From: Dryomyza anilis
Taxonomy: Eukaryota; Arthropoda; Insecta; Diptera; Dryomyzidae
Length of the DNA: 64,000 nt
Assembly: GCA_951804985.1 (NCBI GenBank)
Contig: OX638133.1
Coordinates: 950,501-1,014,500 of the forward strand
Direction: 5' to 3'
Part shown: piece by piece, positions 1 to 11,665 of the stretch
How positions within the stretch are numbered: position 1 is the first letter of the stretch
Layout of the letters: every line of letters begins with the position of its first letter
Position numbers and translations under genes: made by a program
The notes under the pieces: model-generated
Told to the model about the DNA's origin: nothing
The model's database searches: none
The model's input: the letters and a program-made list of their open reading frames with translations, nothing else

Positions 1-49
1 GTCTCGGAGGCGAGTCATGCCACAGGCTACTCAGCAGTAGCGGAATCAG
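1..49 (+). CDS. 3' end of an internal coding exon, proline-rich scaffold-like gene (partial)
   Basis: The window opens inside an exon. Frame 1 is open and reads V-S-E-A-S-H-A-T-G-Y-S-A-V-A-E-S, leaving one base (G) at a strong donor, CAG|GTGAGG, at 49/50. Frame 2 is closed by a TAG just before the donor. Frame 3 is also open over this short stretch. Frame 1 is preferred because its leftover single base matches the acceptor at 3413/3414, where the next exon needs two bases (TC) to complete a Val codon. The joined reading continues V-S-S-S-Q-L-I-V-H. The exon start and the protein N-terminus lie outside the window. Function cannot be judged from 16 residues. Confidence 0.6.
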
Positions 50-113
50 GTGAGGAAATAACATGGAATATTTAAGATCAATTATACAGCACAACAAAAA
101 AAAATATCCACGA

Positions 114-1249
114 CTTAAGTATGATTTTCCGATGGACTTCAAGATTCTAATCACTACCTATTACTCAATTTTTTTCAGATTGCCTCAGGTATTTGAGTTA
201 TCACGTTAAACAAATATATAGCAATTATCGTGTTTTTCTACATATTTTGGTCTAAAACTTTTTACAGAGTTGAGTTTTCGATCACATTTCTTTTGTATTT
301 CATTGAGAATACTTGAGCTAATATTTCGAAATAAACTACATGAAATTCCGATTGATCTGACCAAAGTTATGACCAGTCAAACGCGAAAAATATTAATTTT
401 AAGATGTACCTATTATTTATTGCATAACATCTATGATTTTCATAATTAAATTAAATTAAATTATATATCTTATATCAGATTTGTTCCATAATTCTATGCT
501 TCCTCTTACTTTGTTTTTGCAAATCACTCTTTAAGTCCTGAGCTCAAAGTAAAATTCACATATTCGGTTCAAAAATGTACGTTTTTTTGGTCGATTTTAA
601 AAATATGAATATCTAGTAAGTGATCTTTTTTTGACTCTATTGTATGATACTGACGCAAACCCATTGAAAGTTATATATATATGCAAAGCTGACTTTTACT
701 TGTTTAAGGTTTCGTTGAAATTTCTTTGAATAATTGACGGACAAAAAAAATTATATTGATTAAAAGGAACATCATATAAGAAAATTAAAATAAAAAATCG
801 AATACGAGATTTTGTATTTAATCGGAAGATTTGGAGAGGGATTTGTAAAAACAAAGTAAGAGGATTCATACAATTATGGATCTAGTTTCACATATAATAT
901 ATACACTTTTTGAATAATGAAAACTGTATATGTTATACAATAAATAATAGGTACGTCTTAATATTAATATTTTTTGTGTTTGACTGGTCATAACTTTGGT
1001 CAGATCAATAGGAATTTCATGCGGTTTATTTTAAAATATTAGCAGTAGCAAGTATTCTCAATGAAATACAACATAAATGTGATCGAAAACTCAAATCTGT
1101 AAAAAGTTAAAGAGCAAAATATAAAGAAAAACTGGAGAATCGCCATATATTTGAATTACGTAATAACTCAAAAACTTGAGGCAATCTAAAAAAAACTTAG
1201 TATGAGGTCGTTATTAGAATCTTGAAGTCCTTCCGAAAATCACACTAAG
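114..1249. repeat. foldback element with ~400-bp inverted arms
   Basis: The left arm (about 114-535) and the right arm (about 835-1249) are imperfect reverse complements. For example, GACTTCAAGATTCTAATCA near 136 matches the complement of TTATTAGAATCTTGAAGTC near 1210. ACTTTGGTCAGATCAATAG near 993 matches the complement of the CTGACCAAAGTTATG segment near 357. The loop of about 300 bp has no ORF. Arms of this length around a non-coding core fit a non-autonomous foldback or MITE-type DNA transposon. No clear target duplication was identified. A related short hairpin lies at about 55025-55240. Confidence 0.65.
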
Positions 1250-1317
1250 ATCGTGGTGAAAAAAAGGCCTCTATTTGTTTTCTAGTGTTATCGTAATAGA
1301 AAAACCAAATATAATAT

Positions 1318-1346
1318 GTATACCCTGTACCACATAGGTGTGGTAT
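1318..1346 (+). repeat. short hairpin resembling a DINE-1 5' end
   Basis: TATACCCTGTACC, then a short loop, then GGTGTGGTATA forms a small imperfect hairpin. It is like the subterminal hairpin that begins the DINE-1-like element at 42901 (TATACCCTACACC, then GGTACAGGGTATA). Nothing else of that element follows, so this is a fragment at best. Confidence 0.3.
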
Positions 1347-2861
1347 AAAAATTGGTCATAATCTGGAACTGATCATAGTATTTATAGCTGGTCAGGGTAT
1401 GCTGGTAGAAATTGCCTGGTAAATATTTACCCTATTAGTGAAAAATGAACATTGGCTATGATCAGTTTTCGATCATGACCCAGATTTTCTGTTAGGGTTT
1501 ATCCTATTACTGTAGAATGCTCGTGTTATGACAGGGAAATAATTAATGAATAATTCCTTATTATAAACCTTATAAAATGTCTACTCGGGAATAATGCGAT
1601 CATGTTGGTTTGTTATTCGTCCGTTTATGACAATAAAGAAAATAAGAACCCTTGTATAATTTCTACTGGCAAGGTAAAGAAAATGAGCCCGCTCATTGCT
1701 TAAGTAAATTCACAATTTTATTTTGTTTTGACATTCTAATCATTTTACTTAAGCGCTATATAGTTCCAGCTTAAGAAGTACTTAAAATTCTTATACGAAC
1801 GTTAAAATAAAAAACTGGGTTAAATGCAGTTTTACGGAATAATAGACTTAGTCCGACGACAATTGTCAAACACTAGAGGGAGGTGATCGTCTGTCAATCT
1901 AAGTGATTGACAGCATTTCTTTGATTTTTTTTTTGTTGACGCTTTGTTTTCTGTTTTTAACAACTTAAAACCCATCATAAAATCACGAATAGCATTTGAA
2001 CTAATGCTCTACACCCGCATAACAATTAATTCCTAACACCCGATAGTCATTAATCATGCGGCACAAACGAAACCTCCGTTTGGCTTAGAACTCAATGCAA
2101 AGACAGCTTTGGTTTCTTAGCCATTGTTGGCAATATAAAAATTAGAAAAAAATATATTTATTTTTAAAATTAAAATTAGCGTGACTGATGTCATTGGCAC
2201 ACAATAACATGGCATAAACGACGACCGCCGAAGAGGTTGGTCTAGACCATTTTTAAACAATTGGCGAAAATGCGAAAATTTTCGCTTGACTGCATTCATT
2301 CGGATTTCGACAGCCAGTGTGTGTGATTTCTAAGTCACAAAATTTCACTTTTGGTCAAACTGTTTTTTTTATGGCTGGTGAAAATGTCAATGCGTTGCAT
2401 ATGAAATTGAAAGCGTAAAGTGGCCAGAACTAATTCGTGTTCAGTCACCGAATATTTGGAAAGTTGATAGTTTCAAGAAAGGTCTCCCTACTCATTAAGT
2501 CGAACATTTATTTATACATTTTGAACTTTCCGGACCTTTTTTCAATCAAATTTTCAAAATAAACTTAGTTTAAACTAGATTTTATTTAATCATCATATCA
2601 CAAATATTTAAAATATCCAACTAATTAAAAACTAATTGTATTTCTGTGAATAAAATTAACAAATTTGGATGGTTTTGATTAGTAACTATAGATGTTTTCA
2701 AAATGTGAAAATGTTGAAACTAAGTTTAAACTTGCACTGAAAAACTGAACCTGAGAATCTCAAATATTGTAGAAGTTTAAAGACAGATTTTGGGAACCGA
2801 CATACAATAAATTTATTCAAATTGCCTTGAGTTTGCCGCCATTTTTATCTAGGGCTTTGTA

Positions 2862-2934
2862 GCGTTAGTGGCTCAACTGGTTAGTGCATTGAACTATAAG
2901 CCAGAAGTTCGCTGGTTCGAATCGCCGTGACTGC
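2862..2934 (+). pseudogene. tRNA-like sequence (tRNA pseudogene or SINE head)
   Basis: A perfect-looking internal A box (TGGCTCAACTGG, 2869-2880) and a near-perfect B box (GGTTCGAATCG, 2914-2924) are at normal tRNA spacing. A weak acceptor pairing (GCGTTAG with TGACTGC) and a partial D stem are also present. The anticodon stem and T stem do not pair, and the anticodon loop (CTATAAG) would give an unusual ATA anticodon. An active tRNA is therefore unlikely. It is more probably a decayed tRNA copy or the head of a tRNA-derived SINE. Confidence 0.4.
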
Positions 2935-3413
2935 AACTTCAAAAAATAAAAAATTGTGTCGAACCGATATTAACTTTGAATGGTCCCAATAAAAGTTTAT
3001 TGGCGACTCCACTAACATGCTTCGTGCTGCATAATTCGAATGAGCCAACGTCCAAGTTCGGCGGTCTGTGTTGCCATTTTTTATTTGCAACGATGACGTC
3101 GTATCCAGTGGTGGCTTGAAATGCGCCGTTAAAGAAACTGTTTAATCGTTTCGCTTCAGCGCCAGCAGCACTAGCTGTAAATGGCAGCGGCAGCAGCAAA
3201 AACAACGTCACACGTTGACGTGTGATGCACGCGTCACGTCAATGTTGCGCTCGATTGGTTGCGCGCATTCAGTAGTTTGGTTTTAATCAATTGAATCAGC
3301 TGCCTCTCAGTTGCTGCATAATTTGACACCTTCTGTTTATTGTGGTTGCTGCCAGGCCCGTTAATCAATTTAATGCTTCCACTGATTTAATGCCTTCTCT
3401 CCTCTCATTGCAG

Positions 3414-4338
3414 TCTCCTCGTCACAGCTGATCGTGCACAGTTCGCGCGTGCTCTCGCCGAAGCGCCATCACAGCGAGAGCGTGCTCTACCTCAACAACG
3501 AGCTACAGCAGTCGCCACCGCAGTCACATTCACAGCAGCAGCGCCTTCATCAGCAGCAGCATCACCAACATCCGTTGCTTAAGCACTACGCGTCGTCGCA
3601 GTCGCAAATCAGTCCGACTTTGTCGATGCGCGGCGACGACCGCACGCCACTCACGTCGACGCTGCTGACGACGACGTCATCCATGCGCATCAGTCCGCAG
3701 CATCGGCACAGCCCCAGCTATCCGCCGCTGCACGCGACGCACACGCACTCGCACACGCTTCACTCGTTCAAACTGCCGCCACAGTCGCCGAAAGACGCCA
3801 ATAGTTCCTTTGCCAACGCTGTTGTCACAGTCGCTGCCAGCACCGGCGACGACACAGCTCAGCAAACGCCAACGACTGCACACAAGTCAAGTCTGTCTGT
3901 GACGTTGACGGGCAGCGAATTGTCTTCCTCCTCCCCCTTATTAACTGCAACAGCATCTACCAAGTGCGCTGTCACAGCAGACAGCGTTACTACGGCGGCT
4001 ACAGCACCACTGTCCGTCGTCACGTGCAGCAACAGCAGTCTGTCACCCGAAGCAGCCACAGTCGCAGCAGGTCCAGCGTCAACAGCATCCGCAACATCGT
4101 CCTCCTCCTCGTCTTCCTCCTCATCATCCTCATCGTCGTTGTCAGCTGCTTCCGCTGCATCGTCTTCGTGTCGCAGCAACCATCGCCTCTTCCCCGTCAG
4201 CACCTACACAGAGCCGGTGCACAGCAACACCTCGCAGTACGTGCAGCACCCGAAGCCGCAGTACAGCGCCGGCTTGCAGAAGATCAGTGCGGCGCAGCAT
4301 CAACAAGGCGCTGCGTGCGCTACAAACAGCCAATCGAA
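3414..4338 (+). CDS. internal coding exon, Ser/Gln/His-rich region
   Basis: This exon spans window-protein residues 17-325. It is bounded by a strong acceptor (CTCTCATTGCAG) and by the donor GTGAGT at 4339, and leaves phase 2 (AA|). After V-S-S-S-Q-L-I-V-H it carries a basic, potentially phosphorylatable segment (SPKRHHSESVLYLNNEL, residues about 31-47). A Gln/His-rich stretch follows, then a long Ser/Thr/Ala-rich disordered region with a run of 14 serines at 4097-4138. No globular domain, signal peptide or membrane segment is visible. GC content is far above the flanking intron. A different frame is also open through much of the exon and the following intron, but it is a shadow because only this frame matches both splice junctions. 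The protein family is not recognised. Confidence 0.75.
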
Positions 4339-4448
4339 GTGAGTAAAAAATTAAATAAAACTCTTCTTAATTCACTTTCTATCCTTCATTTACATTCTCT
4401 TCGTTTTACTATTCCGCTTTTTATCGGTTCTGATCTTCTCTTCTGCAG
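4339..4448 (+). other. short intron (110 bp)
   Basis: GTGAGT at 4339 and a pyrimidine-rich tract ending TTCTCTTCTGCAG at 4448. A branch-point-like TTCTGAT lies about 18 bases before the acceptor. The local AT content is sharply higher than in the exons. Splicing joins AA|G into a Lys codon and keeps both exons open. Without splicing the upstream frame stops at 4340. Confidence 0.75.
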
Positions 4449-6032
4449 GTTACCATCTCCAACGCAGCCACCAGCAGCTCCCCAGCCCAGCTGGCAGTCG
4501 GTGGCCGCGCTCATCAATGACTTCGAGCGCACCAACGAGCAGCAACCGGCACAGCCACCGCCGACGTCGGCACAAAAGTACTCGTTCATCGAACCCAGCA
4601 AAACGCATCGCATCAGCAATCCGGCGCTCAAAGCCTTCCAGAAGAATGCGGTTCAGTCCTACTTTGAGCGGCAGCAACATCAACATTCCAAAGAGCAACA
4701 ATACCAGCAACAACTACTGCAGCAGCACCAACAACAGCAACAACTGCTACTGCGTCCGCATTCCTTTCAGGCCAACGCTTCGGCTAAAGAGGTCTGCGCT
4801 CAGCCGCTGCTGCGCAACTCGCTGCCGAATACTTTGAGCGCCGCCACTACGCCATCATCGACGACAATCACAGCATCATATCAGCAACAGTTGAGTGGCA
4901 CTGACAAATCTTGCGTGCTGCCCGCCAGCAAACCACCCTCACCTGCGCCGCCACCACCACCCCCGCGTTCACGGTCACTCATGCCCACGTTGCTACGCCG
5001 CTCCTCCTCCGCCTCCGACTACGCCGAGTTTCGTGACCAATATATGCGTGCCTCACAGGAAAAGTTGCAGTCGCAGTCGGTTAAGAACATCTCCAGCTCC
5101 GAGAAGTCCTCGTTCAATGACTGCGGCATGCCGCCGCCTCCACCACCACCACGCGGACGCGCCTCACTGCCACCACGACGCACCTCCTCCGCGGCAGAGT
5201 TTACGGCAATGCGCGACAAGGCGCTGCAGCAACAGGCAGTTGTATTGGCAGCACAGCATCGACAGCGCGCACCGCATCAGTACTATGCCGCCGCGCCACT
5301 GCCGCCGCCTGCCACCTCAGCCCCAGCACAAGCTCACTGGGCGCCCGAGCGTCCGCCTAAGAACCCAAGCCTGCGCGTGCCTTCTCCAGATTTGCCGCCG
5401 CCACCTGCTGATCTTGATGCCAGCCTTTCCGACGAGCCGCTGCCGCCACCACCGCCGGAGATTCTGCAGCGACTGCCTTACTGCGAATCCGCCGCCGGTC
5501 CTCCTACATTTATGTTGGGTGGCGAGTTGCTGCCACCGCCGCCTTCGCCAAATAGGCGCAACAGTTTTGCCGGATCATCCATGCGCAGCAGACCATCCGC
5601 AGCGTTCTATGCGCAGACGCAGGGCACGCCACCGCCACCTCCCAAAAAGCCTTTATCGGCATGCATAGATTCCATGCAGACGTCGCGGCCGTCGTCAAGC
5701 CTGGCACACAAAGTACTGCTGAATGGCAGCACACAACAACAGTTGCCACCACCACCGCCGCTGCCGTCGGCGAGCAAACTCAATGCCAGCCGCAAGCGAC
5801 CACACAACCCGGCCAACTTGCTGAACATACCGCCAATCATGGAGCATCCAGTTGGCAATAGCAGCAGTGGCAACAACAAAATGACCACGCTGACAACTCA
5901 AGTCACAGCAGCCGGAAACATCAGCAGCAAAAAATCATCGCCACCGCCGCCACCACTAAAGCCGCGCATGTCGCTGGCCAATTCGGCAACGGCAGCAGCA
6001 ACAACAGCTGCCGCAATCAGCAGCAAATTAAG
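4449..6032 (+). CDS. large coding exon, proline-rich scaffold-like region
   Basis: This exon holds residues 325-852 of the visible protein. It begins L-P-S-P-T-Q, then has a segment that looks less disordered (WQSVAALINDFERTNEQ, residues about 342-358, and ISNPALKAFQKNAVQSYFER, about 381-400). A Gln-rich tract follows (about 406-432). Next come at least five clusters of 5-7 prolines, each followed by Arg/Ser-rich sequence. Two of these are clearly related modules: PPPPPPRSRSL..RRSSSASDYAEFRDQ (4948-5041) and PPPPPPPRGRASL..RRTSSAAEFTAMRDK (5131-5220). Poly-Pro next to Arg is typical of SH3, EVH1 or profilin ligands, and RRxSSA resembles basophilic kinase sites. An actin-regulatory scaffold is plausible but inferred. 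The exon ends at AAG|GTGAGT in phase 2, so the C-terminal part lies downstream. A Nance-Horan/GUK-holder-type scaffold was considered, but no diagnostic motif was found. Confidence 0.75.
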
Positions 6033-8764
6033 GTGAGTGCACAGAATTATTTTGGCTTTATGAGCCATCATTCATCATTTTTGTTCTGTCAAATGCGCCA
6101 TCACATATTTGAATTTAGTGGGAATTGGTACTGGGTTCAACAGCATGCAGTCACACTTACGAATCCTGAAATTAACTGCAATTCCTGAAAGAATTGTCTT
6201 TCATATGACTACCCTTACATTGATCTAGCTTTCCTATAATCGTTCAATAAACACATGGACATCGTTAAATCTATCGCTAAAACTCAGGAGGTCATTCTGA
6301 TCCGGAATATATACATTTTTTTTATACCGGATATGCCTCCTGTTGGGTGTTACGTACGGACTCTTTCACTCTTCTTAGTGTAGGTTATAAAAAAGAGGTA
6401 ACCCCAGACATGGCAGTGACATGAAATGAAAAAAGCAGGGAAGAGAAGCAGTTTATAAGCATTGAACTCATGTTTACTAGAAGCTTTTTGGAAGGACAGA
6501 GATGGGAATGTGGACAAAATCTGCTTTTTTCCTGCTATTGTAGCAATGCAAAATTGGTTGAGAAATGACAGGCATAGGTACTGCTGTTCGGTAAGCAATG
6601 TTGGATAGACACAGACCGGTCATGGTACGCCATAGGGTGGAAATGCCCGCTTTTTACATTTTCTACCAGATTCCTTTATTTTCTACCATATCTCCTACCA
6701 AACTGGAGAATGTCACGCCAATTATTTTACAGCGTAGTTATCCTGTTTAGCACAATCTTAACCTCAATTGGCCAAATGCAATTTGCTGCTCTATGCGGTA
6801 GTCACAGCCCTTTTGGCCAGCTACCAGAACAAATCCATTTAATTTAAAGCGCGCTGATTGATCTATCAATCAAGCCGTGAGCCCCGCGCGCATCTATCGC
6901 GGCATGGCCACTGGCAGCCTTGACCTCTGGCGCGCGGCTGCCGCTATCGATTGGTCGGTCAGTCAGTCGTTCATTGTTCACGGTGTCTCGCGGATTCCTT
7001 TGCTGTGAGCGCGGGCTCTCGTCGATTAAAATCTAATTAACAATTACGGCCTTTTACGGCTTTAAAACATTTGGCCAAACAGTAGCACAAAAACTCAGCA
7101 CCGACAGGCTGCAAATAATGGCTAAATGAGCGCGTCGCACATTAATCTGAGCGAACCGGCTGCAGCGAATTTAATTTTCGCTTTAAACTTCGTTTTTTGT
7201 TGCTGTCAGCGACTTGAACATTTTTAATTACACGACAAAGCAGCGCACTTAACCTGGCTTAATGTGCCGGTTGTTGGGCTGTTGGTTGGACAGACGAAGT
7301 AGCGGAAGACGCCTAGAGAAGTCAAGTTGGCCTTCGCGATCATTTCTTAAAGCTGCTGTACGGTCCCCCTTTTTTAGTTCGCATAAGTGGCGGGAATTTG
7401 GTTTGGAATTTCAGCGGCTGTATTATGCGGTATGCCGGCTCTTTTGTATACTCTTTCTCAGCTACTATTTAGTGTAATTCAAGAGAATTTATCTTGGAGC
7501 TTGCATGATAAAGATATTGGCAGGTTAAAAATACCCGAAGAAACAAAAGAACCCTTCTTTACAATTGTTGCCAAGTCATCCAAATCGACAATGGAAAACT
7601 GACCAATAAGAATGGTTAGGACACATTTTGATAGATAACGTATTGAAATTAGTAAGAATAATCATAATTATATTTGGTCTATATCGACTATAAATAACCT
7701 ACACTTATGTGAAACGAAACTTAAACCAGACAGCTTTTTAAAGTAGTTCAGAAGTCACAGGGGTTTACAGATCCTACAAATCACTGAAAATGTGTAATAC
7801 GTAAGGTGTACCTTACCGTAAAACTACAGACGAAATATTTTGTTTACGATTCTAGAGAACATTTACAATGTTCTGCAGTTTAAAAAACTAGGCTTTATCC
7901 CATTCTATATTTTGTATACATTTATCAAAAATTATATTTACTATAAATGCACATTATTGAATTTATAGCAAAATAATAAAGTAAAACCCTCCATATAATC
8001 ACATCACAGCTCTTTAACTGTCAAAATTCAAACTGACATCTGTCATTTGCTCTGTCATTTGACATATTAATTGGATTATGAAATGCTGTCGGTCGCGTCG
8101 ATTCAACTTTCGTTTTCAATGCATTGTTTTGGCGCATAGCAAACGTCAGCTGTGTCAGTGACAGCTACGAGCCAATTGTCAAACGTTAGACCCACTCCCA
8201 CTATTACCCAGAGTTTATACTAATTATATATTTTAGAGTTATTGTGTGTTTGTCACGGAGCGTCATAGTCAAAAGGCGACTTTGATGTATGAACCAAATG
8301 CTTCTGTAAAAATTTAAAATATATTTAAAAATTCTCTTATGTTGAACATAAAATATTTTTATGTAAGGGTGGTAACAAAGGCTCTTATTTAAGCCAATAT
8401 TTAGTGCAACAACAAAAGCCGCGCTTAGGTCAGCCGACCCAATTTGTTGGCCAAGAAAATGAGTCAAAGTAGAAAATAACTACAGTCTACGGAAAGTCTG
8501 ATGTTTGGGTCTATTGTAGCAATTTTGTCTACAAAGGCAACGCTTTTGGATCAGTGTTGACACCGTCGGAAGACCTTTGCGACACGATTTATTGCAAAAC
8601 CGTTTGGCACACGGTATCGACACGAACGAAAGTAGGATGTGGCTGTGGATGGTGATTTTGTAACGTTTAGTATATTTTTGTATTAAAAAGAAAACAGTAT
8701 TAAAGAAATTAATTTTGTTTAAGATAATTAATAAAAAAAGAACATGTACAACATTGTATTTTCA
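6033..8764. other. intronic sequence without a recognised gene
   Basis: Mostly AT-rich. A modestly GC-richer patch at about 6840-7030 (several GCGCG and GATTGATCTATCAATCA-type motifs) could be regulatory, but nothing specific is recognised. Short open frames near 7262-7602 have no splice or start context that would support coding. Confidence 0.4.
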
Positions 8765-9455
8765 CTTTTTAACTAAATTTAAATTTTTAACTAAAAATTC
8801 ACTTTTTCACTAAGTGTCAAATTCACTCAAAATACAATTTTTCACTAAAAATCAAATTTTTCACTGTTAAATTTTTCACTAAAAATTAAATTTTCACTTG
8901 AAATTAAAATGTAACTCAAAATTGAAATTGTTACTTAAAATTTAGATTTTCACTCAAAATTCATATTTTCACTCAAAATTGAAAATTTCACTCAAAATTG
9001 AAAATTTCACTCAAAATTTAAAATTTCATTAAAAATTTAAAATTTCACTGAAAATTTAAAATTTTACTCAAAATTTTTAATTTCACTCAAAATTGAATAT
9101 CACACTCAAAATTAAGATTTTCACTCAAAATTCAACATTTCACTCAAAATTGAAAATTTCACTCAAAATTTTTAATTTCACTAAAAATTGAATATCACAC
9201 TCAAAATTCATATTTACATCAAAATTCAAATTTTCACTCACAATTGAAATTTCCTGTCAAAATTGAAATTTAACTCAAAATTGAAATTTTCACTTAAAAT
9301 TTAAATTCATATTTTCACTCAAAATTGAAAATTTCAGTCAAAATTGAAATTTTGCTCAAAATTACTGAAATTCAAATTTTCACTCGAAATTAAAATTATT
9401 AGTGCACATTCAAATTTCTCAAATTTCAAATAAAATATAAATGTTCACCAAAAAT
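8765..9455. repeat. 19-bp AT-rich tandem array
   Basis: Dozens of degenerate copies of a unit like TTCACTCAAAATTGAAAAT. The interval between successive CACTC motifs is 19 bp where copies are cleanest (about 8975-9010 and 9130-9165). Copies drift in length and sequence toward both edges. No coding potential. A similar pattern in the opposite orientation (GAATTTTGAGTT, TTTTTAGTGAGA) appears weakly at about 42590-42870. Confidence 0.75.
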
Positions 9456-9519
9456 TTTCTAATTTTATATTAATAAAATAATCATGAAAAGTGCAAAAAA
9501 ATAAAATGTAAACCGAAAT

Positions 9520-10610
9520 TTACACAATACTCGCGCGCATTGATTTCCAACGAATACCTTTTTGATTGAATAAAGAACGAGTGTCGCAAGTAGTCGCCAC
9601 CACCCGCCGCTGCCACCCGCCCGCGTGTCGCCTGTCCTCGCGATCTGAGGGGCAGAGGCCAGATATTCGCGTGGCGATATTGTTAGGCAGCGTGTAGCCT
9701 GTCAATTGAGCTGCAGACAGACAGACGATAGACGGACACAAACCAAGGCAACACAATGCAGTTTATTATAAAAAAAAAGTAATAAGCAACAACAACGGGA
9801 ACATGTTGCTGTTACATAAGTCAAACACAAAGCAGAGCGAGCGAGGCGTGTGCCGCTGAACTTTTGCGACAGACAGACGTCAGGCGTGCCGCGCGGGTCA
9901 CAAAAGCGTTGCCACATTTTCAATATTTTCAATGCAGCACAATGATTTTGTGACATTTTATGCAGCAACATGTTGTCACCGTCGTCATCCTTGTTGCTGT
10001 TGTTGTTGCTGCCTAATTAGGCATTTATTTCATTTTATGGCTAAAACTTGGGCGAGTCGCGAGTGACGACGATGAATACAACAACAACAATAAAGTATTG
10101 CCTCCGCTCTGCTTGTCTTCGTTCGTTCGAACGGTGGGTGGCTGGGTGGTTGTGCGCCGCCATCGCTTTGGTTTGTCTGCAGCGTTGCCACGTAGTGCGC
10201 CATAAATCAAAATAATTTGGCAACTGTTGGCATGGCCCAAATTAAAACGCGAGTTTTTGTTGTTTTTATTTTATAGTTGTTGTTGTTAAAAAAACACATG
10301 CGCTGCTTAATTAATCGCCAAGTCACGCCCGCACCTGTTGGCCTCTTATTGTTGCTATTGTTGTTGTTGTTGGTTCTTGATGTTGTTGTTGATTGTTGTT
10401 GTTGTTGTGATGCAATCAAAAACTCAATTAGGCACAAAATTAATGCCAACAATTGAATTGCATGCAACAGCAATAGCAACAGTATCAGCAGCAACAACAG
10501 CAGCAACGCCCTCTACTACAACAACATTAATTACTCGCTTAAATTGCTAACAATCATCATAGCAACAACAGCAGCAGCAACAATCAGCACAATTCTGAGC
10601 AGCCTTGAAG
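9520..10610. other. GC-richer intronic island with opa-type (CAA/TTG) repeats
   Basis: 9520-9960 is relatively GC-rich with CGCGCG, GCCACCCGCC and AGACAGACAGACG motifs. 9975-10610 is dominated by GTTGTTGTT/CAACAACAA and CAGCAGCAA runs. Such runs are common in fly introns, UTRs and enhancers. Short open frames here on both strands are a consequence of the triplet repeats. It may be a regulatory region; no core promoter was identified. Confidence 0.35.
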
Positions 10611-10710
10611 CGTTGTTGGCTGCGCCTGCGCCGCCTTGCAGCCCACATTTTGGCCAATTCGTTGGCCTCTCGAATAACAAATGTTTTGTCAGTCTATTTG
10701 ACGCTCGCTC

Positions 10711-10736
10711 TGTCTGTCTGTCTGTCTGTCTGTCTG
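10711..10736 (+). repeat. (TGTC)n microsatellite
   Basis: Six uninterrupted TGTC units followed by TGCC. Confidence 0.85.
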
Positions 10737-11194
10737 CCTGGCAGCAACAAAATATCAACAGCAAAATATTACGTGTTAATATTAATGCTTAAAAATTGTC
10801 GAAAATTTTGGCAGCACTTGGGAATTATCACCCCTGCCCTACCCCTGCTTACACACAATTTTAATGGTGGCGCTGCGAACACTCAACAAAAAGCAAAGAT
10901 TTAAATCCAAATAAGCGGTTTTAAATGTTACAATAAAACGTTTAAAATTTGGATTCATTTTGGTTGATTTAATATAAATGTTCATGTCAAATTTCAAGAT
11001 TCTATTTTGATGGCATCATATTTTAAAATATAATTTTCTAAATTTTTAATTATTTTTTGTACTATTGAAATAAAATATAAATATTTATTTTTCTACAGTA
11101 AAAGTTGCTATAATTCTTGAGAATATATGTAACTCTGATTTCTAAAATGAGTTTTTACATTTTTAGAAATCCCAATATCATTTTTGAGATAATG

Positions 11195-11665
11195 ATATTG
11201 TGATATATCGTCACTGACATGCCAAAGCCCCGAATGTGTAATTTTTGACATTTGCATTTTTTTACATTTTTGAATTGAGTTTGTCCTCAAGTATACTGTG
11301 CCAAAATCGTTTGAGGTTTTGTTGGATATTAGCAGACACAAAACCAAAAGGGCAAATTCGAATAATTGAAAATCTTGTCATGCCAAAAGGGCGAATCGTT
11401 TCGTTTTTTTGCCATAACTTTTTATTGGTATAAATTAAAATAGTGGTGTGAAGGCATTCATTGTTTGTTTTTAAAGCACCTATCGATTGGCATCATTTTT
11501 ATAATTTGCAAGAAAAATGTTTAGAAAATTATTTTTAAATAATGATACCAATCGATAGGCGCATTAAAAACAAACAATTAATGCCTTTACATCACTATTT
11601 TATCTTGTGCCAATAAAGAAAGATTCCCTTTTGACATGACAAGATTTTCAATTTTTCGAATTTTT
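11195..11665. repeat. hairpin repeat family, copy A
   Basis: It contains the family hallmarks. TTTTTGCCATAACTTTTTAT is followed by GTTTGTTTTTAAAGCACC, TATCGATTGGCATCATT, a short loop and the reverse complement of these blocks. The whole is flanked by CATGCCAAAAGGGCGAAT and its inverse (TTTTGACATGACAAGATTTT). There is no ORF. The same family recurs at about 29960-30515, 45242-45500 and 54525-55020, so it is a dispersed palindromic, probably non-autonomous, mobile element. Confidence 0.7.

Larger units (their letters stand above)
50..3413 (+). other. intron between the first two visible exons
   Basis: A 3364-bp interval bounded by GTGAGG at the 5' end and a pyrimidine tract plus CAG (TTCTCTCCTCTCATTGCAG) at 3395-3413. 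Exon phases on both sides agree (phase 1). It holds a foldback repeat (114-1249), a short DINE-like hairpin (about 1318-1346) and a degenerate tRNA-like sequence (2862-2934). The remainder is AT-rich with no supported gene. Confidence 0.6.

Noticed and set aside
3964..4448. Open frame through the first part of the coding region and the 110-bp intron
   Set aside because: Out of frame with the phase-compatible splice junctions; only its part after 4449 is the real coding frame.
1..6032. Assignment of the coding exons to a named fly gene (for example a GUK-holder/NHS-type or formin-related scaffold)
   Set aside because: Poly-proline and Ser-rich tracts are not diagnostic and I could not recognise a family-specific motif, so no symbol is given.
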